From Rachicladosporium sp. CCFEE 5018 (taxonomy: Eukaryota > Ascomycota > Dothideomycetes > Cladosporiales > Cladosporiaceae), in the NCBI GenBank assembly GCA_002077045.2, contig KZ111141.1:733702-797701 (forward strand): DNA of 64,000 nucleotides, in the 5' to 3' direction. Shown piece after piece: positions 43,865-57,216 of the stretch. Made by a program: the position numbers and the translations under genes. Below the pieces are notes generated by a model. It was not told the origin of the DNA and made no database searches. It was given only the letters and a program-made list of their open reading frames with translations. Every line of letters starts with the position of its first letter. Positions within the stretch are counted from its first letter, which is position 1.

Positions 43865-44836
43865 ATGTCAGCCAAGTCCACCTCCGGGCCAGGAGGCAAG
43901 AAGCCCGCCTCAGTAGCCACCAACCTTATAGCTGGCGGCGGCGCAGGCATGATGGAAGCCCTCGCCTGTCACCCCCTCGACACCATCAAGGTCCGCATGC
44001 AGCTCTCAAGACGCGCACGAGCACCAGGAGCCAAGCGGAGAGGTTTCGTACAAACCGGCATGGAGATCGCTCGCAAAGAAACCCCGCTCGGCCTGTACAA
44101 AGGACTCGGCGCAGTGATGACAGGCATCATACCCAAAATGGCCATCCGCTTCACGAGCTACGAACAATACAAGCAGCTCCTCTCCAAGTCCGACGGCCAA
44201 GTAACAGGCAGCGCGAATTTCATGGCCGGGCTCGCAGCAGGCGTGACAGAAGCCGTGGCCGTAGTTTGCCCCATGGAAGTCGTCAAGATTCGGCTCCAAG
44301 CCCAACACCACAGCATGAGCGATCCGCTAGACATACCCAAGTACCGCAATGCCGCGCACGCCGCCTACACAGTCGTGAAAGAGGAAGGCTTCAGCGCCCT
44401 CTACCGCGGCGTATCCCTCACAGCTCTTCGACAGGGCACGAACCAAGCCGCGAACTTCACAGCCTACACAGAGTTGAAGGACTTTCTGCAAAAACGCTCC
44501 CCAGACCCCTCGCAAGCTCTTCCCGGTTGGCAGACGTCCCTCATCGGTCTCGTCTCCGGTGCCGTCGGGCCCTTCAGCAACGCGCCTATAGACACGATCA
44601 AGACCCGCTTACAGCGGACGCCTGGTGAGCCAGGACAGACGGCGATGGGGCGGATCACAGCGATTGCGAGCCAGATGTGGAAGCAAGAGGGGCCGAGGGC
44701 GTTTTGGATGGGGATTACGCCGCGGGTTATGAGGGTTGCGCCGGGGCAGGCGGTGACGTTCACGGTTTATGAGTATTTGAAGGAGAAGCTTGAGAGGGGC
44801 CGGGAGATGTTGCCGGGGGATCGGTATGAGGAGTGA
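43865..44836 (+). CDS. SFC1: Mitochondrial succinate/fumarate carrier (copy B)
   Basis: 323 aa, apparently identical in every residue to copy A (2053-3024). The nucleotide sequence shows many synonymous changes in the first half and in the last 120 nt, but only about three differences in the roughly 390 nt between them (near 44310-44710). The identical protein argues for strong purifying selection on both copies. The patchy synonymous divergence suggests local sequence exchange. Confidence 0.93.
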   Translation: MSAKSTSGPGGKKPASVATNLIAGGGAGMMEALACHPLDTIKVRMQLSRRARAPGAKRRGFVQTGMEIARKETPLGLYKGLGAVMTGIIPKMAIRFTSYEQYKQLLSKSDGQVTGSANFMAGLAAGVTEAVAVVCPMEVVKIRLQAQHHSMSDPLDIPKYRNAAHAAYTVVKEEGFSALYRGVSLTALRQGTNQAANFTAYTELKDFLQKRSPDPSQALPGWQTSLIGLVSGAVGPFSNAPIDTIKTRLQRTPGEPGQTAMGRITAIASQMWKQEGPRAFWMGITPRVMRVAPGQAVTFTVYEYLKEKLERGREMLPGDRYEE

Positions 44837-44970
44837 TGGCGGGGACATCTGTTGGCTTGCACTGGCGATTGGTGGGACATGTACATATCAGCGAACAAGG
44901 AGTGAAAGATTGTACCGCACAGACCCTGGTCCTTCGGTTCATGGGGCTTCTAAGCCAGTTGTGTGGTCGT

Positions 44971-46085
44971 CTACCGTTTGCCCGCCCTCTTGGGCCTTGC
45001 AAACCCTCGACTCGTACTCGTCGTCTGCTCCTCACCCGACGCTTTCGCGCCAAACTCCCTTTCCAGCTCCGCAATATCCATATCGCTCGGATCGCTGGCT
45101 TCTATGCTCTTCGCTACCACCACGCCAGCTGACTCCTGTGCGATCAACCTCGTGAACGTCTTGCTTGTCGAGTACATCATGCGCTCCTTGACTTTTGATG
45201 CTGTGGGACATGTGTAGATGTAGAGGATCTTTGGTTCGGGCGAGGTGGAGGGGAAGGAGTAAAAGCTCAGTCGTGGGTCGGTTTGGGAGAGTGTGGAGGC
45301 TAGGTCGGAGGGTGAGACGGAGGGGGTGGAGGAGGCAAGGCGGAGGGTTTCGTCGGGGAGGTCGAATTTCTGCGTAGCAATCAGCACTTGCGCCCTGTAC
45401 GGCCTGTCACACGATCATCAGCACTTACCAACTGCACCAACAAACCTCCACTCCCCTCCCTCATCAACTCTCTCACTCCCTCCGCTAGCCCATCTTCCTT
45501 CTTCAACGCATCAACCTTAGTATGCCCCTTCCTCGACCCCGTCCCGCCCGTCTCCCTCGCCTCAACATCCCTCAGCCCAGCCTGATCAGTCTCCTCCACA
45601 GTCAACGGCGCAGCTAGCTCAGAGTGAGCCACATGCCTTTCCCACCCCTCCTTAGTAACTTCCTCCTTCTCGGTAACAAACAACTGCTCCCTGAACCTCT
45701 CCACGCCCAGCTCCCTCACCAACGTCAACCTCGTACTAGCGAACAATGTTTTCTCCCGCACTGGCGCAGCGTTGGGAACGTAGGTTATTGCTGCGAAGCC
45801 ATTGGAATCTTCGGGGTGGGTTTTCAGGAGGATGTAGGCGGCTTTTGTGGAGGTGAGGTGGGTTTGCAGGGGTTGGAGATCGTCTAGGAAGGAGGGAGAT
45901 TTGAGGGGGATGGTGCAGAAGGGGATGAGTTCTTCTTTTTCTATGCCGGCTATTAGGCCGCGCAGGGTGGGGGAGGAGACGACGTTGTTGAACCAGTTCA
46001 GGAGGTCTTGGGAGGCTGCAGATTGTTAGAGTCGGTGATGATGTGCCAGGGAATGACAAGTCGTACCTGTTATACCTGATTGCAT
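44971..46085 (-). CDS. TWF1: Twinfilin (copy B)
   Basis: Exons 46085-46067, 46015-45429 and 45369-44971 reproduce the copy A exon lengths exactly (19, 587 and 399 nt) with the same splice sites, giving 334 aa. Differences are few and mostly in the linker before the second ADF-H domain (SPSDLASTLSQTD against SASSLATTLSQND). The gene looks intact. Confidence 0.93.
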
Positions 46086-47244
46086 GGTGGTAGACGAGGG
46101 TGTGAAGAAGTATAAAGGCTCGAGTCATCGTGGTGGTACGGCAGGGCGCTCGGGATGTCGGCTTACCGCGTGTGGACGATGGCAGAAAGACTATATTTTA
46201 GTATTACCTCCTTCTTGCTGCCCACATGACATTCACTCTTGTCTATATAGTACTATGAAGACGATGGTAGCCTAGAAGACGGCGTGCGGTCTTCATGTTA
46301 TGACCGCGACCGAAGGGGCCCAAGAGTTGGTCGTAGCGACAGACCGGAAAGAAGTAGTGATGTGTCGCTGGCCGCGCAATACGAACGTCTTGGACACTTG
46401 GTGCTCGATACGACATCGTTGATTAGATGGCGATCGTAAGCAGTGGGATGTTACACGACAGTATTGGGCTAGTCCCACGCGATCCAAGCCTAAGGTATCT
46501 AACTTCTCATCTGCTCTGCCACGAAGCTCAATGTTCTCAGGCTCCGACCGTCCGCAATCCCTTTGTACGATAGCCTAACTCTCTCATGTCTGCTGAGTGC
46601 TCTCCGGCGATGCCAAGTGCATCCAATGCAATCGACGCGAGCCGCTGAAACAACGGAACGCCCCTGCCAATACCTTAAGGTACTCGAATTTATCGACGCA
46701 GGCAGGTAGGTAGCAGTGCAGCCGCGTGCACAGCTGCATCAGAACAAGCACCGGAGTCTCAGCTTGTCGCACACGTGCCTTTTGTGCTACGTCCTGTGGA
46801 AAGCAACTTCGTCTTGCTTAGCGATGCGTATGTGCATGGTCTTATGAGAGGGTCTATGGCTATCAGAGTCATGGCCGGCGAGATTGAGCTACAAGAATGT
46901 GTGCCGCTGTAATGCTAGCGATCGCGATGCTTGAAGTTGGGCCCTGCTGGATGTTAGCGATCGATCTGGTACCACAGGAGCATGAGTGCTACAGCACCTG
47001 CGACAGCGATTGACTTGTATCTACTCAGCATCTCCGGTGCCGCTGATGCTTCGATCAAGAGCGCCCTCAAACACACAAGCACGCAAACCACGTAGCCGTG
47101 CAGAGGAAGCATTGGGAGCGTAGTTGGGAGCGTACTCAGAGCTGCAAATAGCGAGGGCAGAGTCACGATGCGTATCGGAGAGGCTGCGTTATGAGAGCAA
47201 TGGCTCAGCCGCTAGAATTGCTGGTGACACTGCAGTACATCTAT
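46086..47244. other. Intergenic region TWF1-chitinase, copy B
   Basis: Aligns with 4275-5437 throughout. The counterpart of the copy A frame at 4779-5105 has an in-frame TGA after about 20 codons here. No gene is called. Confidence 0.5.
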
Positions 47245-50200
47245 CTACTGGAAGGTCAACTCATTGTTTGTGACCCTCTGCTCCATCCGTGTAATCGCGG
47301 CGAGCACGTCATTCGCCAGCTGAAGCTGCGGACTGTTTGGCGCAGCCAATGGTTGGTACACATTTCGCAACTGCGTCAGTCGCTGCCTCACATAACGTGT
47401 CGCAAAGTTTGTCACTCTTCTTAGCCATGCAGCACGGAATTGCACTCGCAGGGGAGCAAGTCGTTCCGGGCGATTTGGGAAGGTTCGGGCGTACAGATTG
47501 TCGAATTGTTGCAGCGCAGTTTGGATGGCGGCCTCGACGTCCGCGCGATCAGTGCGGATGGTGTTGATGTAGTTGAAGACACCAAACACGGCACTGAGCG
47601 CCGAGAAGGCGGCTTCTGCTGTCCCTTGGCCAGGGTGCGCGAGCCAGAAGTCGAACTGGTCGTTGGAAGTCGGGAGACCTTCCGTAGTGTACATTCGACC
47701 CTTAAGGATGTTGAGATTGCGCTCGAGATTAGACATGGAGACGGCGTTCGTTGTCGAGCCGTGGGCGTCAGCGACGTCACCGAAAGCGGACCCCGGTGGT
47801 GGATTTGCCTCGATAGTTGGAGGGACCTGTAGCATGATTAGCGGCATTACTTTGCGATGTGCGGCTGCGGTCATCTGAAGTGATGAGTGCTAGCACTGAT
47901 GGTTGGCGCAGTGATGGTTGCGAGAAGTGATGACCGCGCGATCAATCAGTCCTCACTGATGTGCGCCATAGCCCACAGTGATCATGTGAGTGCCGTAAAT
48001 GTCACGACTAGTGGAGACAGCAATGATGAGAGAGCGGCCGCTGGGGAAAAATGCGTGATGATGTCGATGACTTACCCAAGTTCTGTAGTCGTTCGCGGCA
48101 AAGTTCAGCAACTGATCAAACGTGAACAGGGGAAGGTTGGTGCGGAAGACGCCACCTTGACCGTCAGCCAGATCCAGCTCTCCAGCTTGGAAGAAGTTCG
48201 CGTTATGGTTCGGGAAGATACTTCGATCCTCGGGATGCTCAGCGTCGACGTCGTTCCAGTTGACGCCTTGTACGCCGTTGGCAGTAACAGTAGTGTCTTC
48301 ACAGTCAGTCGGCACGGCCAACGCGTACCGTTCGTTACGGCCGTTCTCGGCATCCAAAGCGGCGCCATTGTTGCCAGCAGGATAGGTTGGGGTGTCGTAT
48401 CGAAAGCCTCTTGGCGCGGCGCCGTTGGCAGGTGGAGGATATTCGTAGATGTAGTACGTATTCGCAGAACCTCCAGATGGCCCGGGCGCCCGCTTCTGCA
48501 GTACATGACACTCGTGCTCGGCCTGGCTCAAAGGTTCGAGAAATTCTCTACGGAATGCCCTCGATCTAAGCCTGTATGGTGGATCAGGCTCGATGAGAGA
48601 GCTGTCATTGTTGATCAAAAGGTACGTGCAGACCAGCTCCCCTGAGTATGAGCCTTTACTACCACACGTCATGAAGTCCTTGTCACCGAAGATGGCATAC
48701 CCTTTTATGTCTGGGACTTTGCGAGGGGTGGGGGGCGCCTCGCCTCCGGTGAAGACTTCGAGAGGACTCGGCTGGGAGCCAATTGCATGCGTAGTCCCAT
48801 CGTCCCACCCAGAGAGAACAGTCCCTGTTTGGAACACTTCCGAGGAAGCGCCTTGTGGAGCATCAACGATGGCGGGCTTGCCTGTCCCGCCGTCTCCAAC
48901 TATGCGAATGGCGTGCGGTGTTCGGGCAGTGAAGGTGGCGCCTGCCTCCAACGTAGTGCTTTCGTAGCCGAAGATCTTCAACTCCATCTTTGTCTCCAGG
49001 TTCATGTTCATGGCGAATATGGTATTGAAGGTAGGGTCGTCAACGGAGAGATAGCCATCCACAGCGTCCTTGAGAGCGTTGTTCAGAGTACCGCCGTCGA
49101 AGGTACCAAGACCCGGAGGTGCGTTTGTGGTCATGGTCTTTGATGATCCAGCTTCGAAGTTGACACTAAACTTGCCATCGATTCCACCCTTGCCGACCAG
49201 CGAGATATCTGCATTCAGCTCGGGAGAGAACGACACGATACCAGGATGGCTAGCCTGGAAGCCGGAGACAGGACTGGAGAACAGTTTCCTCGTCGCTCCG
49301 CCGCCGTTGTTACCTATATTGAGCACACCCTTACCATCGAAGCTCAATTGGCCGGACATGTAAATATCCGAGTCGAAGTACCCAAAAGCTTCTTCGAGGG
49401 CGAATGGCTGAACGGTACCCACCAGCGTGAAACCAAAACGCATGATATTGCGCATTGAGCCAGCGAGGTTCATCTTCAGGAAGCCATCGCCGTCGCCGCA
49501 GTCAGCGCCATCGTCGCCATAAAGCAAGACATTGAAGTTGTCCTTCTTGATCGTGGGCTGCGTCGTAGAGTCGTACGTCTGGCCTCGGATGTTCTGCGTT
49601 ATGGTCTTCCAGATGGAGCTGATCTTGCTCCAAAAGCGTGGATGCAGCTCTCGCTTTTGATGTGCGGCCTCAACGACGTCGGTGTAGTACTTGTTGGACG
49701 TGGCGTAATCAACACGCATGTAGACGGGATCATCCGCGCGTTTGACCTTCGAGAAGTCATAGCTGTATGTCAATTCGTATATGCGCGCTCGCGGTGGTGC
49801 TCGCTTGGCAATGTGCCCGGGAGTCGTGTAATTTGACACAGTCACCGAGTGAGCGACAGCCCACTGAGCAAAGCCCAAGTCATCCGGCATCCTAATGACG
49901 GAGCCCTCTGCGCCTTCAAGGTGCAGATCATCACAATTGCTCTCATCAGAGTCATTCATGCAAATGAAGTGCGTTGTTTGAGCTGCCTGTCCCTGATGGA
50001 CTGCAGGTGAAAGGAACTCGAGGTGAGAGCCGTCGCGTTTGTTGAGATTCTTGACCGAGCCAGGCGGTCCATCGATCACGACAAAAAAGAACGCATTGGG
50101 ATTTGGATTTTCACCAACCAGAGATGGTGTCTGTGACAGAGTCTGTTTGTCGAATGCAGGTATGTCTGTCGAAGGCGGTAGAGTAGGGAAAAGATTCTCC

Positions 50201-53148
50201 AGCGGGACCGGAAGGAAGGGATTGAGATTGTCGGGTGTGTTGCAGCACAATGGCTTTTGTCGGCTGCTAAAACCACCTGCGCAGTAGTTCCCCGTATCAC
50301 CTGCCGAGAAGTAAAGTCAGTTATCAGGAGACTGTTTACAATCTCACTCCCACTCTCCTAAATAGCGGTGATCATCCTATGCTGCTCTCGAGTGCGCCGT
50401 TGCTGCCAGCTGGCATCATTGTACTCTGAGGAGAGCACGCATCCCCTTTCCAGTCTGTACAGCCACTCTGTAGTATACACTGCATTGGATCGACCCGTAC
50501 GGGTCATGGAGCGGCCTTCGATCGCTGCAATAAGAGCGCATGCAGGTGAACTACAGCTCCGCTAGACTCCAGGAAGACGAAGCTTTAACCGAAGCACGAC
50601 AAAGTGAGACTCACCTTCTGGATCCAGACCAACCTGTACATCGGTGGCGGAGCATTCGTTGTCGTCGCAAGTCCCTTTACCAACCCAATGGCAGTTCTCA
50701 AATTTCACGGCTATAATGATAGTCAGTCCTCATCACAAAGCTAGAGAGAACCGAGGGCCAACTTACGGCAGCAGAACTTCTGCTTACAAGAGCTGAAGAG
50801 ACCCGCACTCCTAGATCGCTCGTTGACAGAGTAGGGCGCATCGCTTGGGCACTCTTCGCACTTAGTCGCCCAGCCGCACTTGTCGACGAATTTGGCCCAA
50901 GTATTACTCACACAGCAGAAGGCTTGTTGGCCTGGCTTGAGGCAAGATTTGTCGCCGTGAGGTGAGTGCGCTAGAGTCACTTCCCCTTCATGGCACTGTC
51001 CGTGACAAGAGCCTGAGCCACGCCATTCGCACTTTTGCGGCAGAGCGTCAGTAGGGCAATAGACGAATTTGTACATCTGGCCCCAACTGTCTTTCCCACA
51101 CTTGTCCGGGAACTTGCCATTCGGCGCTATAGAGAAGCCACTTGGTGGGTTGGCGTATTCCCTGTGAATGTCAGCGAGCGGCACGATCTTGTAGTCGTCC
51201 CGAATGAACCCACGTAAGGCAATCGCTAACTTTACACCCTTGCCCGTTGACGCTCGACCAATGATCTGTGTCGGCAGTTGCTTTGCGTTTCAAGTTCGCC
51301 TCGAACGATGGAATTGATTCGCCTAAGAGGCCCTCAAGTGCAGAGAACTGCTCATCGTCTTGATCGACACTCCATACCATAACCCCACCCAGTCCAACGC
51401 TGTTGGCCCAATCGACTTTCTGCTTGAAGGTTACCGCATCGTCGTATGATACCCATTGGTCTTTGTTATCGCCGAAGACAATGTAGTTGGCTGCAGCGTC
51501 TTTGTCGTGAACAACGTCTGGCTTTTGGTCCGCGATGATGTCCATGATTTCGAAGTAGGCCAACGTTCCGGCAGAGTTGGTGCATGGACCTGCGTTTGCT
51601 GGGCCGGAAAATGCACAGCCAGGTGAGCTGCACTTGCTGCTTTCGAGCTGAAACGATCGTCCATAGAATCCCATACCGATGACCACTTGACCAGGAGGGA
51701 CGTTGTTGCGCCACAAAAGGTCAACAGCAAGTTTGATCTCGGTCAAATTAGTATGTGCTTGTACAATGGAACCAATAGGGTTGTGCGCATCCCAGATTCC
51801 CTACAGAGGGTTAGTATCAACGATGCGCGTCAAATCCTGGAATAACCTTACGTGTAGGTCATAGCTCATCAGGTTCACCCAGTCTGCGTACTTGAGAGCT
51901 TGGGGAATGTCGAACCAGCGAAGATACCAATACGAAGTCGGAGCCGTGAATGTCAGTCCATAGTTGCCGCGTGCAGATGATGAGAATGTAGAGCGTAGCG
52001 TCTTCAGCAATTCAACGAAGTTCTGAATGTCCTTTTCTTCATTTCCGCCGCGATCAGGAGCTCCAGGGTACTCCCTATCAAGGTCGACGCCGTCAAAGCC
52101 ATACCGCACCATGATTGACACAAGATTGTCAGCGAATTTTTGCCTCTTTGTAGGGTCGGACGCAATTTCTGGGAAGACAGCTTGGGTGCTAGTATCCTAC
52201 GCAAATTGTCAGCAACCATGCGTCCACAAGGCAAGTAGGGTCGCGGGATTACATTGTCCGAGTAGGTCCAACCGCCAAGAGATATGAAGACCTCGAGGTT
52301 GGAATTTCTTGACTTCAAAGTCTTGACATCGGTAGTCTCGGCGAATAGATTCTCGGGAGTGGCGGAGTCCATGGGGACAACCCGATATGTCCCAGGCTCC
52401 ACGCTGCCAATCAGTCAGTGTCTGCGACCTACGCTTGTTCATAGATACCTACTAGGCGAAGGCGAAGTTGACATGGGTCAGCCCCTCGGTTGGTATGCCG
52501 CTGGGAGGGAACGTCCTGCACGTCCGGCGTGCAGCCCAAGCTTCGTAGTAGCCGATGACCCTGTTGTTGAGGACTGTAATGCCGGATCCGCCGGCTGGTA
52601 CAGGCGGATCGACAACGCAGTTGGACTGGCATTTGCCAGTACAGAACTCCTCCGTGGCACCACAGAATCCGAACTCGCTACAGCAGACATTGAGAGGGCA
52701 CTCCTTGCCTGTAGGTTTTGTTAGCTTGCTTGAGATTCGACGGATGTGCAAGCAGATGCGACCTACCCGGAGGGTCTGCGTACTGTCCGCACTCGGACTT
52801 CGCACTGCACTGCGAATCACAGTCGTCACCGCAAAAGGTAGGTCCAAAGCCACAGATGCCTGTATCTGTGCCCTGGAACGAGCCGCAGCAAGCTTGTGTC
52901 TTGCACAGAACGCCTTTCTTGCAGTGATAGTCGTCCTCAACACGCTTAACCAGCTGGCTGACGTTGTTCGAGCTGTACTCGTGGAGATAGTTGTCGTATT
53001 TTGAATGGCGGCTGACTAATCGAGCAGACCTCGAGTCCAGTGCACTTTCGCTGATTGTTGGGGTATGTGAGTACGTCCAAAACAGTGTAACAATGCAAAC
53101 GAACGAGAAAAGAATTAACGGCCGAATGGCTTTCTTAGAGAAAGCCAT
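47245..53148 (-). CDS. Killer-toxin-type GH18 chitinase (copy B), catalytic-motif Trp replaced
   Basis: Nine exons (53148-52767, 52708-52453, 52403-52253, 52196-51852, 51800-51214, 51161-50767, 50710-50615, 50300-48076, 47826-47245) have the same lengths as copy A and again give 1672 aa. Domain order is unchanged: hydrophobic N-terminus, two hevein-like modules, GH18, Cys-rich linker, long killer-toxin-like C-terminus. The notable change is in the GH18 motif, where the codon at 52076-52074 reads AGG, so the sequence is DGVDLDREYPG instead of DGVDLDWEYPG. The Asp and Glu catalytic residues remain. Intron 7 is 314 nt against 144 nt in copy A. It is divergent with the LysM gene at 54355. Confidence 0.92.
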
Positions 53149-54354
53149 GCTTGTCTGCTTTGCTCTGCAGACTTGGAGCAGCAACACGGACTGCGATCGT
53201 AGCAATGGGAGGAAGTTGACAGGACGTAGAAGATAGGTGTGGACCCACCCTACATGCCATGCAGCAGACTGTTCCAGATGGAGAATTATTACTTCCCTGG
53301 CTTGTCACACGATGATCCTTCGGCTTTACTCGAACAATATCCCTCGGAACATCGATCAGCCGCAATATGTTCTGACGGCCCCTGTATGATGCAGTGCCCC
53401 ATTGATGCGCAGCTAAGTGAGCTCGGTCCAGGGAAGTACACCAGGCACCACAGGGCTGACAGGCTCACGATGGCGTCCGTTATGACTGACGGCATCGTCA
53501 CTAATGGTCGCCATCACTACTGTACGCTCACTAGAGTCTTATGAGATGCACGCCCTCGGCGCCAAACACATCAGGTGTGTAGATTGGTCCTGCTTGACAT
53601 CGCATACACGCCTTCACTGCCGCTTGCGTAAAACAGATGCTCACTTCGTTTCTGAAGCGAAGGATGCGAGCCCTGTCTGAACATGCAGATCTTGCCTTTG
53701 TTTCAGGAGATGAGGTTCAACAAGAGGAACCGGTGCCAAGCCGCCGTCGTGCCGAACCTCAAACACCAACAGCCAACTCTATTCTGGAACCAATCGCGGA
53801 GCTGTACCTGCGCCGGCTGAATTTCAAGGTTCATAACCCCAGTCATCCTGCATCCTATCTCGCTCATCGCAATCACCTTGGTGGTACCGTACCCTCAGCC
53901 CTGCTCTGGGTTAACAGCCCAAGATCCTACGGCAGGAGCTTCTCCGTGGCCAAGGCGACTTGCCAGCGCGCTGTTAGATGCAATCAGCACCTCGGCGACG
54001 GCCGGGCTTCGTGGTCGAGAAGCACGGTCTCAACGATCGTCGAAGACGGAGTGCTCATGGTCCCCATTTGTGGAATGCGAGTGCGCGCCTTAAGGTGATC
54101 CTTCAGATTGTCAGGCACATCGACCCCTTCCTTCGCCGACACAGGGAGTACGCGAGTTGAGCCGAGCTCTCAACTGACGTTTCCAATGCCAATTGCGCCG
54201 ACTGAGTGCTAGCGGGTGGACCACCCGAGACTCTGCACTTTCTACAGTACAACCTACTGTAGATGCACCAAGGTTGAGTGGCTACCGGCACTCATTACTG
54301 TCTTCGTTCACACCTGTTCTTCATCATCTTCACGCCATCCGAAAGAATACAGCT
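53149..54354. promoter_or_regulatory. Shared divergent promoter region, chitinase/LysM, copy B
   Basis: 1.2 kb between the two divergent starts. About 53240-53820 matches copy A well; 53900-54354 is diverged. A frame at 53637-54098 is open here, but its counterpart in copy A is stopped by TAG, so it is not a conserved gene. Confidence 0.5.
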
Positions 54355-56737
54355 ATGGCCCGTCGAGCTCATCCCACTGCTGTTGCGGTTTCGCTGCTTC
54401 GATTGCTTCCACTCACATCTGCTCAAGTCTTTGTGGGCAGTAATAGCTCCGAGTCCTCTTTTGCAGTCTCTCTGGACCCTCCGGGCGCTTTGTCAGGCAA
54501 TTGCAAGTACGTAGCTAATCCATACCACTCTCCATGTTTCGACGTAACCTACTACGCTGCTATCGACATAGCTGTAATAGCGTCGACAACAGTTGATGTA
54601 TCGCTGAGAAGACCAGTGGGTGGCTACTTTGCTGTGTCGTTGAAGACTGTTCACGAGCGTCAGCAGTCGCTATTTCTGCTGGGTCTATCAGCAAGGCCAG
54701 TGGTGTTACAAGATGGCTGTCTTCATCTCGCGTTCGCACTGTATTGGCTGACACACGTTGACAGCAACACATTTACGACAGATATCACCTGCGATGTTTC
54801 CTTGCCTGGCATTGCTTTCAACGGCTACTTCCCGAGTTCGGACGACTTGACTGCACTGTGCACCACCGACTGCCTGCAGTCCCTTGACTCCTTTCGAAGC
54901 CTCCAGAGCAAGTCATGCGCCTCGGATGTATTCAATTCAGCGGGTCAAACATATCCAGTGCTTTCCACGGCCGAGACCCTCATTTGGACCTACAACTACA
55001 CCTGTCGGCGCGATGCTTCGACAGGCGCCTTCTGTGCACCACTCTTCGACTCGTGGGCCAACGGGAACGCGTCTCAGGACAGCTGCTCTGACTGTGTGCT
55101 TGGAACGTACCAGCTTCAGCTGTCTAATGTCCAGGGCTATGACAGCGATCTGGCTTCGTCATACACCTCCCTTACCTCATCGTGTCAAGCTACTGGCTAC
55201 CCATTAACATCGCCTCTTGCCAATACTGTAAGCCGCACGTCGGCGACAATCACTACTTCCCCAACGCCTACTGCAGTCAAGGCATGCAGTTTCAACTACA
55301 CAGTCAAGGCTGGTGACGACTGCTACTCCATCAGCAATGCCCAGAAGGTCTCCACCAACAACGTACTATACCTGAACAGTCTTGAGGCAGGCTGTACCAA
55401 CTTCCCAGCGGCTGGTGCGAACCTCTGCATGCCGCATACATGCGATGTATACACCGTGAAGGCGAACGACACCTGCTACGGGATCAGCCAAGCGTACGAC
55501 AACGCGTTCACGAATTCTCAGCTGATCTCTTGGAACATCGACATCAATCGGGGCTGCGACAACTTGGAGCTCCTCGTCGACAATCAAATTTGTGTGTCAT
55601 TTCCAGGGGATACTAGTGCACCTACAGTCACTGCCCCTGCATCGACCTTGACACAAGCACCGGTCCCCACGAATGTCGTTGACGGCACCAACACGAAGTG
55701 TGGCAAGTACTACGAAGTACGAGGCGGCGACACCTGTGCTGGCATAACCAACAATCTTGGCATCGCTTTGTCAGACTTCTACTTTCTCAACCCAGTAGGT
55801 GATTTCAGACACGACACGCTCTTGCGACAACTGACGTCCAGATAGGAGATCAACAGCACCTCGTGCAATAACCTCTTTCTCGGGTACAGCTACTGCGTGC
55901 AAGCAATAGGTAGCATCAACACGTACCCTGGCTACGGTGGCAGCCCGACGAACCCATGCGTGGGAGGATCGTCTGTCCGTGAAAGCTCTTGCTACGCCAC
56001 GACTTATCCGACTGCTTCAGCTTATACATTCCCGACTATAAACCAGACGGTTCCCTCCAACTCAAGCAGCACAAGCTACAGTAGTGTCGCAGTCACGCCA
56101 ATGTCAGCATATCCAGCGCAGAGTGGCAAGCCGCCTGCTACGCTCACTCCCCACCAAGATGGCATGGTCTCGGGCTGTGTCAAGTTTTACTATGTGCAAT
56201 GTACGTTCTAACAATTATCTGGTCCAGAGTGAGCCACCTGACTGACGCACTTATAGCTGGCGATGGGTGCTACGACATCGCGTCGCGATGGTCAATTGCG
56301 CTTAGTGACCTATATGCATGGAACCCTGCACTCAAAGGCGACTGTTCCGGCCTGTAAGCATAATTCCTCATGTCACTCAATGCCAACTTTAGCTGACAAC
56401 GTACAGCATCCCCGATGAGTACATTTGTACGGGTCGCAACACTGCCTCGAGCTCCTCGAGTGGCTCAGTTGTGTCTTCCACAACGACGACTAAGCCCACC
56501 ACATCAAGCGCTGGCACAGCACCTCCTGGACCCACGCAGTCCGGTATCTCCGCCGACTGCAACAAATGGGTCTTGCAGAAAGACGGCGTGTACTGCTACG
56601 ATATGGCGGCAGCTGCAGGCATCTCGCTGGCCTGTCTGTACCAGATGAATCCAGCGCTGAATCAACCGAGCGAGTGTGCTGGGCTGTGGGCTGGGGAGGC
56701 GTACTGTATTGGGACCGCGTCGAAGGTGTGTACGTAG
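54355..56737 (+). CDS. Secreted multi-LysM protein (copy B)
   Basis: Exons 54355-54506, 54765-55794, 55846-56200, 56257-56353 and 56407-56737 give 654 aa. The signal peptide (MARRAHPTAVAVSLLRLLPL) differs strongly from that of copy A, while the Cys-rich domain and the five LysM-type modules are closely conserved. Exon 5 is one codon shorter, in the Ser/Thr linker. The first intron (258 nt) has no stop codon and preserves the frame, so an unspliced transcript would encode 86 extra residues; in copy A the same intron (259 nt) has an early stop. Confidence 0.88.
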
Positions 56738-57216
56738 ATGCCATACGTCTATATGCATAGACGATCGTCAATCATCGGCCATCCGTCACGTGCATGTTTG
56801 TTCGTTGGTGGTACAAGCGCTGCGAGCTCAAGAAGCGCACCACTCGAAAACTCCACGCACTTGACTCTGCTTGTGTAAACAGCACTGCAATGACAGAGTG
56901 CTGCTACAGCCGCCTGAGAGAGCTGCTGGAGTGGAAATTACTCTCGCCGACGGCTCGAGTACGTATATGGTATCGCGGCGCTACATACATCAGCTTTGCC
57001 CTGCAGGATGAATTGCTGAGCGGTCCGCTTCATTCGTCACTCGCGTGCTTACCTTGTTAGCATCGCCTCCCGTTGCTGTACCTGCATATAGTCAAGGTCC
57101 GAGCGCCAGAGATGCCACCACATCTGTCAGCTCAAGCTCGCTGCAACGACTGCCTTCTGCACACTTCAGAGGTTTCATGAATACAGCTGTGGATCTTCGC
57201 CCAAGTGTAGCATGAA
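56738..57216. other. Diverged intergenic region, copy B
   Basis: No gene is supported. It is shorter than, and hardly alignable to, the copy A interval 14763-15367. Confidence 0.5.

Noticed and set aside
53637..54098. 153-codon frame in the copy B divergent promoter
   Set aside because: The matching frame in copy A carries an in-frame TAG, so it is not conserved.
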